Shown: positions 51,081-59,663 of the stretch, piece after piece
How positions within the stretch are numbered: the stretch's first letter is position 1
Layout: every line of letters starts with the position of its first letter
Origin: Parachryseolinea silvisoli
GTDB lineage: Bacteria; Bacteroidota; Bacteroidia; Cytophagales; Cyclobacteriaceae
Direction: 5' to 3'
Assembly: GCF_021190955.1 (NCBI RefSeq)
Contig: NZ_JAIOAO010000004.1
Coordinates: 496,001-560,000 of the forward strand
Length of the DNA stretch: 64,000 nucleotides
Position numbers and translations under genes: made by a program
Notes under the pieces: generated by a model
Told to the model about the DNA's origin: nothing
Databases searched by the model: none
The model's input: only the letters and a program-made list of their open reading frames with translations

Positions 51081-54000
51081 TTGAGATTAGTAAAACAAAT
51101 TAAACTCTACTTTCAGGAAGGTTCTTCTGACAAGGTTTACGAAATAGATCTGTGTGAATCAGGCGATGGGTTCCTGGTCAATTTCCGATATGGTAAGAGA
51201 GGAGCCGCCTTAAAAGAGGGTACAAAAACCATTTTCCCCGTGCCCCTGCCGGAGGCTGAAAAAGTGTTCGCAGCACTGGAAAGCGAGAAACGGAAGAAGG
51301 GATATGTTGCTGCCGGCGAAGCGCCGATCGTCACCAACAGCGAGGCCCCGGCCACCAAAACAGGAAACGACAAACGAAAGAAGACGATTGTAAAGCTTCT
51401 CAAGGCCGCCGTCGCGGGCGAAGCACCCGAGCACTGGGCGCTGTCGCGTATCATCTGGCGTGCAGGGGACCTGAACATCAGGGAGGCCATCCCCTATAGT
51501 ATCCGGTTGGCCGATGAGTCCGACCCGGCGACTATCCACGCCGTGGTATGGTCGATCGGCCGGTGTGGTAGCGCCGATGCGCTCGGGTTTTTACAAGCGC
51601 TTTACAAAAAGAAATCCTTGCCGGAACACGTCCGCCACCTGGCGTACGAAGCCATCCTGAAGCTGTCGGGTGCCAAAGAGCAAGAGGCGATGCAGGCCGA
51701 AATTTTGCAAACACTGCCGCGTCCTTTTAAAAACAGCATTCCCGCGAAAGATGTTAAACAATTCAAAAAAGACCTGCACGAGTTATTGTTTGAATTGAAA
51801 ACGGCCTCCAACGAATACCTGGTGGGGGTCTATCAGCTCACCCGGGCCGATCGTGCGATGCAGGCCGTCTTCCTGGAAGCCCTGGCACAGGTTCGGCTGG
51901 AGTACAATTACTTCAAGTACATCCGGCGCATCTTTAAAACAGCCGAGATGTTGCAGGATTACCGCACGTACGGTGTTATTGCCAAACAAATTGAAAAGCA
52001 ACCCGCCAGCTACCGGTCCAGGCAGGGGACGAGCGCCGGCCCCAATCAGCCGCAAGCCTTTTCAAGTAAAACGAAATCCTACCTGGCCCTTCGTGTGCTC
52101 CGACACTTGCGGAAGTATGGGGAGGCAGCCGAACCGTCCTACGTCGCGTTGGCGTCTCACATTCTACTGGCGTTCCGCGATGAGGAAGATCGCACGCAGC
52201 CGCGGCATATAGCGCATTATAGCTATCAGTATAACGCGCAAACCCGTTCGAATACATACCAGGAAACGAAAACACACTACGATTCCTATAGTCAATACAA
52301 GGCTTTTTATTACATACTGTTCGGCAATAGCGTACGCTACAAGCAGCAGGATGAAGTTTTTGTATGTGTGCCGCCATTCGAGCCCGGCGGCGAGATGCCC
52401 GCGATCCGTGAAGAAGCTTTTCCGCACCTGTGGAACCAGGCCCCCGAACAGATTATCGAGCTGCTGTCGTTCAGTAACGTGCAGTGGGTGCACGACTTTG
52501 CCCTGAAAGTCTGGAAGGCCAACCCGGTGTTTGAAAAACACGTGGAGGAAGCTCAGATTGTACAATTTCTGCAAGCCTACGCGGTCGGCACGCAACGCCT
52601 GGGCCTGGCGCTTGCCCGGAACAAATACAATCCCGCCCAGCCGCAAGCGCTGCTGCTGACGGCCATGGTGGACAGCCCGCTGGAGGACGCCCGAAAGCAA
52701 GCCGCCGAATGGATTACAGCAGGCCAGTCGACATTGTTGAGCGACACCACCTTTGTGCTCGCGTTGGTAAAGATGCGCCGGGTGGAGGCACACGCCTGGC
52801 TGCGGGGATTCCTGGCAGCGCATCGATTCCCGCAAGAGCAAGCAGAGATCGTTATTGCCGGCGCCATCGCCTTCCTGATGGCGGCGCCAACAGACACCGA
52901 AGAAGATCGTCGCTATATAAACCAGATTAGTGACACGCTGATCCTTGCGTTTGGCAGCTTCCTGGCGAATATAAGCCTGGATATTGTCCGCGACCTCTTT
53001 AAATACCCCTCCGCCGACCTTCATACCTTTGCCGGTAAAATCCTGGTAAAACATGTCGTCAAGCCGGAGGACCTGCCCGAGGACTTCCTGAACGTATTGC
53101 TGACATCCGGCAATCCCCATTCACGCAGCATAGGCATTGCCCTGCTGGGCAACTTCCCCGATCCGTTGCTGTTGCAAAAGAAGGATATACTGGTAAGCTT
53201 CTGCCTGTCGCCGCTGGCGGATGTACGGAACGCCGTGAAGCCGATCATTCAGCGATTGACACAAACGTACCCGGAATTTGGCAACGAGCTGGTCACGCTT
53301 TTTGTGCCGGCATTCCTCATCAAAGAATCGTACGAAGGCCTGCACGACGATTTGTTGAATCTGCTGTCGCACGAGCTGCAGGGTAGCCTGGGCGTGATTC
53401 CGCAGGAGAAGACGCTTATACTGCTCAATTCACGGTACAGAACCTCGCAGTTGATTGGAGAGATTCTGTTGAAAAGAACAATCACAGCGGATGCACTCAC
53501 GGTCGCGGAACTGGTGAAGTTGGGAAACAATCCCCTGGCAGATGTCCGAAGCTTTGCCTGGAATACCTTCAAAAAATACCCGGACAAGGTAAAAGCCGCC
53601 AAAGAAGATGCGATCAAAATGACCGATACCGACTGGGACGATACCCGCATCTTCGCCTTTGACTTTTTCCGAAACACCTTTACCGATGCGGATTGGAATG
53701 CCGACATCCTCACGGCGCTGTGCGATAGCACGCGCGACGACGTGCAGGACTTTGCCCGCGAGATGATCACAAAATTCTTTACGGCCGACCAGGGACATGA
53801 ATACCTGCTAAAGCTCAGCCAGCACCCATCCTCCAACGTGCAGCTCTTCACCACGACCTACCTGGCAGAATTTGCCTCGGGTAAACCAGAGGTCATGACA
53901 TCGCTCAAGTTATACTTCATCACCTTGCTTTCACAGGTGAACAAGGGCCGGGTGGCGAAGATGCGTGTGATGGAGTTCTTACGCGTGGAGTCCCGCAAAG

Positions 54001-54170
54001 ACGAGTCTATGGCACGGCTGGCGGCGGAAATATTTGTACGCGTGTCGGTCTCCATGGCCATTGCCGAGCGGGCGGGGTGCATCGCCGCGCTGCGCGACAT
54101 ACGCAAGCAGTTCCCCACCATTCAGATACCCATGGCCGTGAAAGAATTTAGTGACTACGTTAGAAACTAA
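51081..54170 (+). CDS. Retron accessory protein: WGR domain plus HEAT/ARM-like repeats
   Basis: A 1029-residue protein. Residues 1-80 are a WGR domain: V-K-Q-I-K-L-Y-F-Q-E-G-S-S-D-K-V-Y-E-I and F-L-V-N-F-R-Y-G-K-R-G. WGR domains bind nucleic acid in PARP proteins and in bacterial proteins of unknown role. A basic linker (90-110) is followed by alpha-helical HEAT/ARM-like repeats to the C-terminus (e.g. D-V-R-N-A-V-K-P-I, D-V-R-S-F-A-W-N-T-F, D-D-V-Q-D-F-A-R-E-M). It likely serves as an effector or scaffold. The start is a TTG; the frame holds no ATG between the upstream stop and here. It overlaps no gene but is followed by the SWIM gene after 3 bp. Confidence 0.88.
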   Translation: MRLVKQIKLYFQEGSSDKVYEIDLCESGDGFLVNFRYGKRGAALKEGTKTIFPVPLPEAEKVFAALESEKRKKGYVAAGEAPIVTNSEAPATKTGNDKRKKTIVKLLKAAVAGEAPEHWALSRIIWRAGDLNIREAIPYSIRLADESDPATIHAVVWSIGRCGSADALGFLQALYKKKSLPEHVRHLAYEAILKLSGAKEQEAMQAEILQTLPRPFKNSIPAKDVKQFKKDLHELLFELKTASNEYLVGVYQLTRADRAMQAVFLEALAQVRLEYNYFKYIRRIFKTAEMLQDYRTYGVIAKQIEKQPASYRSRQGTSAGPNQPQAFSSKTKSYLALRVLRHLRKYGEAAEPSYVALASHILLAFRDEEDRTQPRHIAHYSYQYNAQTRSNTYQETKTHYDSYSQYKAFYYILFGNSVRYKQQDEVFVCVPPFEPGGEMPAIREEAFPHLWNQAPEQIIELLSFSNVQWVHDFALKVWKANPVFEKHVEEAQIVQFLQAYAVGTQRLGLALARNKYNPAQPQALLLTAMVDSPLEDARKQAAEWITAGQSTLLSDTTFVLALVKMRRVEAHAWLRGFLAAHRFPQEQAEIVIAGAIAFLMAAPTDTEEDRRYINQISDTLILAFGSFLANISLDIVRDLFKYPSADLHTFAGKILVKHVVKPEDLPEDFLNVLLTSGNPHSRSIGIALLGNFPDPLLLQKKDILVSFCLSPLADVRNAVKPIIQRLTQTYPEFGNELVTLFVPAFLIKESYEGLHDDLLNLLSHELQGSLGVIPQEKTLILLNSRYRTSQLIGEILLKRTITADALTVAELVKLGNNPLADVRSFAWNTFKKYPDKVKAAKEDAIKMTDTDWDDTRIFAFDFFRNTFTDADWNADILTALCDSTRDDVQDFAREMITKFFTADQGHEYLLKLSQHPSSNVQLFTTTYLAEFASGKPEVMTSLKLYFITLLSQVNKGRVAKMRVMEFLRVESRKDESMARLAAEIFVRVSVSMAIAERAGCIAALRDIRKQFPTIQIPMAVKEFSDYVRN

Positions 54171-54173
54171 CCT

Positions 54174-55814
54174 ATGCAGTTCGACTATAAATTCAAAGGA
54201 GATACTTCGGTCAGCAACAGCGCGCATGGCACGGCCATGAATTTTTCGCCGGATGTATACCGCGAACCCACCTACTTCGGAGGGTATCTCAATAAACATA
54301 TTCCGTTTCGGGAAGCCATCTCGGCCCTGCACGACATTGTGGTGTCTGACTTTCGCTATAAACCCAAAGACAAGTCGGACTACAAAGCCTGGGCCAAGCA
54401 ACAGGAAGATATCTGGCTGGCTGAATACCTGAAAGGAGCCGCCGGCGTCGAGCAGAAATTGAAAGCCGTTCAGGAACAGCTCACCTCTATACGCAGCCAG
54501 AAGGAAGCGATCATGAACCCCTTCAACAAGGCAAAGCAGAAATATTTCAACCATTTATATCTGTCCAACCGGGATGCGTGGATTGTCCTCGACCCGGTCA
54601 TTACCGTACATCCGGATGAGTTGTTCTTTGAATGTTTCAGCCAGGACGAATCGTCGTATGGTAAGCTGGGCTGCAACTATAATGTTTTTGATAAAGTGAG
54701 CGAGTTCAAGTGCGGCACGACCAACATCGACTACTCGTCGTTGCTGTACAATGAATTTCAGAAGATCCGCGAATACAAAGAAACCTATTTTAATATCGAT
54801 CCCAGTGGTTTTGAAGTTCAGACCACTGCCGAGGAAAGCTATAAAGAAGTAAAAATCGATGTGCCGGCCAGTTGGGTGCGGGGCTTCCTGCAGGTAAGCT
54901 CGGCTATGACCATGCCGGCAGCGTCCTTTTACCTGCACCCCATGGATGTATATAACATCTGCTTTATGCTGCGAAGGTATAAGGAAAAGGAGGGACCACG
55001 GTCCATCCGGTGGATCTTGAAACCCGGTCAGCCGGTGAAGCTCATCCTCGAGCCGTGGAACTACGAAATTACCTGCGGCCGGTCTATATATGACGGCACA
55101 ACGGAACACGAAATCCGCATTTGGGGACGCAGGCGGCTGCTGCTGCTGGAGCGATTGATTCCGGTCGCCGAACGCTTCAAGGTCGTATTGCTCGGGTCGG
55201 GCCTTCCGTCATTTTATATCGCCGATCTCGGCGATCTGAATTTTACGCTGGGGTTGTCGGGGTGGACTGTCAACGACTGGTCGCGCGTCGGCAATTTCGA
55301 TCTTCTGGCGCCGCGGGCTGAAGTGGACAGTATGACCATGCAGAAGGTTTACACCGGGCTTCGGCAGGAGTGGGTGGAAGATGCCGATAGCCTTGCCCGG
55401 CGCCTCGCGCTGGATAAAGGTGTGGTATTGGGTGCCCTGGGCGCATTTACCCAGGCAGGCAGGGTGATCTACGATATCAACCGCAAGGCCTATCGCATCC
55501 GGGAACTGTCGCGCGAATCCCTGCCGCTGGAGGAGTTACGGTTTAGCAATCCACGCGAGGAATCCGCCAACCGGTTTGTGTTGCTCGGGCACGTCAACCT
55601 TACCGTGTCGGTAAAAGAGGGGAATACCGTGCTTGCCGGCAAGGTAAACGACGCCGGCAAGACCTACCAGCCCGAGCTGGTCATTGACAAAGACGAGCGT
55701 GCGCTGAGCGGGAAGTGTACCTGTAATTTCTTTAAGCAGAATAAGCTCATGCAGGGGCCGTGCGAGCACATGATTGCATTGCGTATAGCCCTGCGTGAAA
55801 AGAAGGGTAAATAA
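54174..55814 (+). CDS. Retron accessory protein: winged-helix and SWIM zinc-finger protein
   Basis: A 546-residue protein. The C-terminal SWIM zinc-finger has C-T-C at 515-517 and C-E-H at 530-532 (the CxC...CxH pattern), placed at the end after a beta segment. Residues about 395-455 (A-D-S-L-A-R-R-L-A-L-D-K-G-V-V-L-G-A-L-G-A-F-T-Q-A-G) look like a winged helix. The first 380 residues are unrecognised. SWIM domains bind DNA or proteins. The start is 3 bp after the WGR/HEAT stop, so the two are translationally coupled and probably form a complex. A retron RNA and reverse transcriptase follow. Confidence 0.88.
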   Translation: MQFDYKFKGDTSVSNSAHGTAMNFSPDVYREPTYFGGYLNKHIPFREAISALHDIVVSDFRYKPKDKSDYKAWAKQQEDIWLAEYLKGAAGVEQKLKAVQEQLTSIRSQKEAIMNPFNKAKQKYFNHLYLSNRDAWIVLDPVITVHPDELFFECFSQDESSYGKLGCNYNVFDKVSEFKCGTTNIDYSSLLYNEFQKIREYKETYFNIDPSGFEVQTTAEESYKEVKIDVPASWVRGFLQVSSAMTMPAASFYLHPMDVYNICFMLRRYKEKEGPRSIRWILKPGQPVKLILEPWNYEITCGRSIYDGTTEHEIRIWGRRRLLLLERLIPVAERFKVVLLGSGLPSFYIADLGDLNFTLGLSGWTVNDWSRVGNFDLLAPRAEVDSMTMQKVYTGLRQEWVEDADSLARRLALDKGVVLGALGAFTQAGRVIYDINRKAYRIRELSRESLPLEELRFSNPREESANRFVLLGHVNLTVSVKEGNTVLAGKVNDAGKTYQPELVIDKDERALSGKCTCNFFKQNKLMQGPCEHMIALRIALREKKGK

Positions 55815-55849
55815 ATGTGAAACAAATAATTTTATTATATCTTTAAACC

Positions 55850-56069
55850 GGTAGCAGCAGGATATCAAAAACTTGCAATCCGGGTGGTGGATCACCATCC
55901 TTGTACACAGCTTACTAACGCGCCACTGGCTCGTTCCTGACTGTGCGATCCTGCGACCATACGCACATTTTCGGTGTGAAATCTGAAGAATTTAAATGTG
56001 CGTATGGTCGCGTCTCGCTTGAGTTGACCGTTCCAGTCCTCAGCTTGACGAAGTATATCCGCTGCTACC
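55850..56069 (+). ncRNA. Retron msr-msd non-coding RNA
   Basis: About 220 bases framed by inverted repeats. a1 (55850-55865, GGTAGCAGCAGGATAT) pairs with a2 (56055-56069) over 15 bp with one bulged A. The msr part has an 8-bp hairpin GGGTGGTG/CACCATCC (55882-55900, GAT loop). The msd part has a perfect 18-bp stem (55953-55970 with 55994-56011) around a 23-base loop. a2 ends 15 bases before the ATG of the reverse transcriptase. Retron RNAs have this very layout: a1, msr, msd, a2, then the RT. The msd is copied into DNA that stays joined to the RNA. Exact ends and the branching G are not known. Confidence 0.87.
55953..56011 (+). repeat. msd hairpin, 18-bp perfect inverted repeat
   Basis: GCGACCATACGCACATTT and its exact reverse complement enclose a 23-base loop, TCGGTGTGAAATC and onward. 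This should form the central hairpin of the reverse-transcribed DNA. Confidence 0.9.
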
Positions 56070-56084
56070 ACTTCTTTTACCTCT

Positions 56085-57572
56085 ATGGCAGACATTCGTC
56101 AGCAGCTCTACGATCGTATCAAGGCCTCGACCAAAGACTCCGTTATCCTCGAAGAAATGAAACGCCTGGGCTTCTGGAAGCGGGATGTGGGCATGCCGTC
56201 GCTTTCCGAGCAGATCATCCTGAAGGAAGCCGATCTGACGAAAGAGCTCAATGCGCTGCTGGAGCAACAGCGCCGGTATCAGAACAAAGAGCAGGCGCTG
56301 AAAGAAATGCGCAAATCCCGGCTCGAACAATCCCGGGCGAAACGGGAAGAAAACAAAAAGCGCCGGAAACAAAAGCGGGAGGAAAAAGCAGCCCGCTGGA
56401 AAGCCTCGAAAGAAACCGATATCATTTACCTGGGCGACAACGTATCCCAGGGCCTGAATAACAAAGAGACGGATCCCGCCAAGCTCACGCAGCACCAACA
56501 ACCCCTGGTGACTACCGTCGAAGATCTGGCAAAAGCCATGAACGTTAGCGTGGGCACACTCCGCTACCTGGCCTATAACCGGATCATCAGTAAAACAACA
56601 CACTACAAGCGATTCTATATTCCCAAAAAAACCGGGGGCAAGCGATTGATCTCTACGCCCATGCCCAAGCTGAAGCAAGCTCAGTACTGGCTGCTGGAGA
56701 ATATGCTGAATAAGGTTGCCACCCACGATGCCGCGCACGGGTTTGTCAGGCAACGGTCGATTGTCTCGAACGCGTTGCCGCACGTCGGGGCCGAGGTGGT
56801 GATAAACATCGACATGAAGGACTTCTTTCCCACCATTACCTATCCGCGTGTCAAAGGTGTATTCCGATCGTTTGGTTATTCCGAACAGATCGCCACGATC
56901 CTGGCACTGATCTGTACAGAACCCGACGTCGACCAGATCGAGCTCGACGGACAAACTTACTACGCCGCCGGATCCGAGCGTCTCCTGCCGCAGGGAGCGC
57001 CCACAAGCCCCGCGTTGACAAACATCATCTGCCGGAAACTGGATGCCAGGCTGAAAGGTATAGCCACGAAGCTGGGGTTCAACTATACCCGGTATGCCGA
57101 CGATCTCACCTTCTCTGCCTCGGGCGAAGCCGTCACACACGTAAAGACGCTGATGGGGTTTGTTAAAAAAGTAGTGAAGGAAGAGAAGCTGGTCATCCAC
57201 CCCGACAAAATCAGGATCTTACGAAAAGGAGCCAGAAAGGAAGTGACCGGCATTGTGGTCAATGACAAACCCGCGGTCAATGCCAAAGAGCTTGATCGTT
57301 TCAGGGCCTTGCTCTTTCAAATCGAGAAAGACGGCCCCCAAGGTAAGCACTGGAACAATTCTCCCAACTTACTGGCTTCCATCAAGGGCTTCGCTAATTT
57401 CGTCGCCCAGGTCGACCCCGTAAAAGGAAAGCCACTCGTCGAACGGGTGAATGCGATTCTCGTTACGCACCAGTTCAAACACACCATCAAACATAAATCG
57501 AAAGCCCAGCAGGCCAAACAGGAGGCGGAGCAAAAGCAGAAAAGCAAAAAGCCGTGGTGGAAGTTTTGGTAG
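56085..57572 (+). CDS. Retron-type reverse transcriptase
   Basis: A 495-residue reverse transcriptase. The catalytic motifs are N-I-D-M-K-D-F-F-P (D243), Q-G-A-P-T-S-P (303-309) and R-Y-A-D-D-L (Y-A-D-D at 337-340). Two features are characteristic of retrons: D-A-A-H-G-F at 215-220 (NAxxH region) and V-T-G at 387-389 (E-V-T-G-I-V-V-N). The RT core covers about 145-440. Residues 1-135 are an extra N-terminal region; 60-110 is a highly charged probable coiled coil, and the last 25 residues are basic and end K-P-W-W-K-F-W. It starts 15 bases after the msr-msd RNA. It should recognise this RNA and make a branched RNA-DNA hybrid (msDNA). Confidence 0.96.
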   Translation: MADIRQQLYDRIKASTKDSVILEEMKRLGFWKRDVGMPSLSEQIILKEADLTKELNALLEQQRRYQNKEQALKEMRKSRLEQSRAKREENKKRRKQKREEKAARWKASKETDIIYLGDNVSQGLNNKETDPAKLTQHQQPLVTTVEDLAKAMNVSVGTLRYLAYNRIISKTTHYKRFYIPKKTGGKRLISTPMPKLKQAQYWLLENMLNKVATHDAAHGFVRQRSIVSNALPHVGAEVVINIDMKDFFPTITYPRVKGVFRSFGYSEQIATILALICTEPDVDQIELDGQTYYAAGSERLLPQGAPTSPALTNIICRKLDARLKGIATKLGFNYTRYADDLTFSASGEAVTHVKTLMGFVKKVVKEEKLVIHPDKIRILRKGARKEVTGIVVNDKPAVNAKELDRFRALLFQIEKDGPQGKHWNNSPNLLASIKGFANFVAQVDPVKGKPLVERVNAILVTHQFKHTIKHKSKAQQAKQEAEQKQKSKKPWWKFW

Positions 57573-57588
57573 ATGATATTTCATTCCG

Positions 57589-58332
57589 TTACTTCAACAA
57601 CCACCCAATAGTATCCTCCATAAATTCAGCGCACTGGTAGTTATCGACTCCCTGCCAGCGGGTCATATATAACGATACCATGCCTTCACCCATCGCGACG
57701 ATCTTACCGCCGCCGGTTATTTCTGCGTAGACCCCAAATGGATTCTCATCCGACGCGTTGCTATAGGCGAAAGGTTTGCCACCCTCTACGAGACGTGCGC
57801 CGTGCATGGGGATGGAATATTTCGTTTTCGTAATTACTCCCGGATTGGAATGTCCTCCAGACGCTTTGTTAGGGTTGTCGGATTTAAACGTGATACCGAA
57901 GGGTGTAACAATGTCGTTTAGGTTGACCTGCGCCAATGTGCCCCAATAGTCTTCTTCCATGACGATAAACAACGATCCGCCTTTCTTGACGAATTGTTCG
58001 ATGGCCTTGCATTCGTCGGGGGAATACTTCGCGGAAGGGGAGTGGATAAAAAGCAGATCACCTTTGGCGAGCGCATCCGTAGAAATGGTCTTCTTCAGGT
58101 AGCCGATCGAAGCATGGTGCGCTGCGCCATTCTTCGCGAGCTCTCCGGTCATATAATTCAGTCTATCGGTGGGGACAAGTTGGGTCGAGATATTGTCTGC
58201 CGGGTCACTATAGAACCGTTGGCCGTGTCCCACGTCCACCAGGATTTTCTTGTTCTGGGCCAATAGGTTTGTGCAGGCGAAGATCAACGCCGCTACGACA
58301 AGAATAGGTGTTACAAACGATTTCATGATCAT
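57589..58332 (-). CDS. Exported DUF4350/ThuA-like (GATase-fold) protein
   Basis: A 247-residue protein with a signal peptide (M-K-S-F-V-T-P-I-L-V-V-A-A-L-I-F-A-C). The mature part has an alpha/beta arrangement like the class I glutamine-amidotransferase fold: K-K-I-L-V-D-V-G-H-G-Q, G-D-L-L-F-I-H-S-P-S, G-G-S-L-F-I-V-M-E-E-D-Y-W and G-G-G-K-I-V-A-M-G-E-G near the C-terminus. This resembles DUF4350 or ThuA-like proteins of unknown activity, often linked to sugar metabolism. The start at 58332 (or 58326) is chosen for the signal; the frame is open from 58437. It points towards the retron operon end, 16 bp away. Confidence 0.7.
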   Translation of the reverse strand: MIMKSFVTPILVVAALIFACTNLLAQNKKILVDVGHGQRFYSDPADNISTQLVPTDRLNYMTGELAKNGAAHHASIGYLKKTISTDALAKGDLLFIHSPSAKYSPDECKAIEQFVKKGGSLFIVMEEDYWGTLAQVNLNDIVTPFGITFKSDNPNKASGGHSNPGVITKTKYSIPMHGARLVEGGKPFAYSNASDENPFGVYAEITGGGKIVAMGEGMVSLYMTRWQGVDNYQCAEFMEDTIGWLLK

Positions 58333-58474
58333 GTTTTTGCCGGGAACATTCAAGAATCGTACCGCAGGTATAGGCGGTTTTATAGTCGTAGGCGGTGTTT
58401 CGCACGACCTGTTTGTTCGGAATCGGGCGTAGACCATCCGCTGGCGGGCAAGCTACGCCGTGTGATATCAACCC

Positions 58475-58918
58475 TTACGCCTCCACGGCCTTGGTTGCTT
58501 TTCTATAGATGAAATCGTGGTAGATGTGTCTCCTGGCAAAACGATCGGGGGAATCGGTGTTCACGAATTTCAGGTAGATATTGCGGGGCACGCCGAAGTA
58601 TTCGTACGCGCTGCCATCGGCAAAATTGATCTGAAGTGTCGTCCCCTTGTATTGAAGATCGATTATTCTGGAAGAAGTGATAGACGCAGTATATTCTTCC
58701 AGCTTTTGCGCTTGTGTTTCGGGGGCTATGCTCACCAGAAAATGATAAGCCTCAATAAAGGCCTTACTCTTTTCTTCGGCGGCAGCCTTTTCGTCATCAG
58801 ACTGAAATTTGTCCGGATGCCAATCTTTCATGAAATTCCGGTAAATGGCCTTCAATTCTTTTAGATCGGCAGATTTATCAACACCCAAAAGCCGCCTGTA
58901 TTCGATGATCCTTTTCAT
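58475..58918 (-). CDS. J-domain protein with KTSC domain
   Basis: A 147-residue cytoplasmic protein. Residues about 5-60 form a J domain with the Hsp70-activating H-P-D motif (D-W-H-P-D-K, 34-36). Residues about 83-145 form a KTSC domain: S-S-R-I-I-D-L-Q-Y, L-Q-I-N-F-A-D-G-S-A-Y-E-Y-F-G-V-P and F-A-R-R-H-I-Y-H-D-F at the end. KTSC domains resemble lysyl-tRNA synthetase tails and occur in small proteins of unknown role. The combination suggests a client-specific co-chaperone. ATG 58918 is preferred to 58948. Confidence 0.87.
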   Translation of the reverse strand: MKRIIEYRRLLGVDKSADLKELKAIYRNFMKDWHPDKFQSDDEKAAAEEKSKAFIEAYHFLVSIAPETQAQKLEEYTASITSSRIIDLQYKGTTLQINFADGSAYEYFGVPRNIYLKFVNTDSPDRFARRHIYHDFIYRKATKAVEA

Positions 58919-59004
58919 TGCGGGTGCAAAAATAAGATATTTATTCAATATCAGGATCGCCGGGACTGTTACGATTTGGTCAAATCCAGACCTTGCAGCG
59001 CAAC

Positions 59005-59586
59005 TTAATCCAATATCGAGAGGGTTGTCTGGATGATGTCGTTAAAGAAGTTCTTGTCGGTCGTCGTTTTTGCCGATACGCGTATTCCCTTTACCGCATT
59101 TAGGATAAAGCGGGTCAGGGCGCGGGCATCCAGGCTGCTGGTGATCTCGCCACTTTCTTTTCCCTTCTGTATGGCCTGGAAAAAAGCCTCTTCGATCTGG
59201 CGATCATTTTGGCAAATCAGATTCTTGACCTTGGCATCATGGGGTGCTACTTCTACTTCGGCATTGACCATAAAACAACCTTTGTGCTGCTTGTCTTTCA
59301 GTAGGTCGGTGGTGGTCAATTCCAGCAGTTGTTTTATCGTTTCTTTCGCAGAAGTGGTATTGGATACGATATCACCTATCCGGGTGCTCGCGGCACGTTG
59401 GTAAAATTCGAGCGCCTTTAGATATAAGGTATTTTTATCGACGTAGGTATCGTATAGACTGGATCGGCTGATGCCCAGGAAATCGACCAGATCCTGCATG
59501 GAAGTGCCGTTGTATCCCTTTAGCCAAAAAATGGATACAGCTTTTGCCAATACTTCGTTTTCATCAAAATCTTTTGTCCGTGCCAT
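59005..59586 (-). CDS. TetR/AcrR family transcriptional regulator
   Basis: A 193-residue repressor. The N-terminal helix-turn-helix domain (residues about 8-55) shows V-L-A-K-A-V-S-I-F-W-L-K-G-Y-N-G-T-S-M-Q-D-L split by the turn, then L-G-I-S-R-S-S-L-Y-D-T-Y-V-D-K. The rest is an alpha-helical ligand-binding domain with a C-F-M-V-N segment and a conserved F-I-L-N-A-V-K-G. It lies 77 bp after the SDR gene on the same strand, and a pair of palindromic sites before the SDR gene suggests that it represses the SDR-TetR transcript. ATG 59586 is the likely start. Confidence 0.93.
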   Translation of the reverse strand: MARTKDFDENEVLAKAVSIFWLKGYNGTSMQDLVDFLGISRSSLYDTYVDKNTLYLKALEFYQRAASTRIGDIVSNTTSAKETIKQLLELTTTDLLKDKQHKGCFMVNAEVEVAPHDAKVKNLICQNDRQIEEAFFQAIQKGKESGEITSSLDARALTRFILNAVKGIRVSAKTTTDKNFFNDIIQTTLSILD

Positions 59587-59663
59587 AACAACGAAAGCCT
59601 TACCTGGTGGGGCAAAGCTATTCATTTTTAAACAATGGTTGGTAGTATGCCTTCCGTCGGATC

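Noticed and set aside
55754-55870. An intrinsic terminator between the SWIM gene and the retron RNA
   Set aside because: The stretch after the SWIM stop is AT-rich but has no stem with a T-run, so the RNA can be co-transcribed with the upstream genes.
55943-56461. 172-codon open frame crossing the retron RNA
   Set aside because: It runs through the RNA hairpins and overlaps the RT gene in another frame; its product is arginine- and alanine-rich as expected for a shadow frame.
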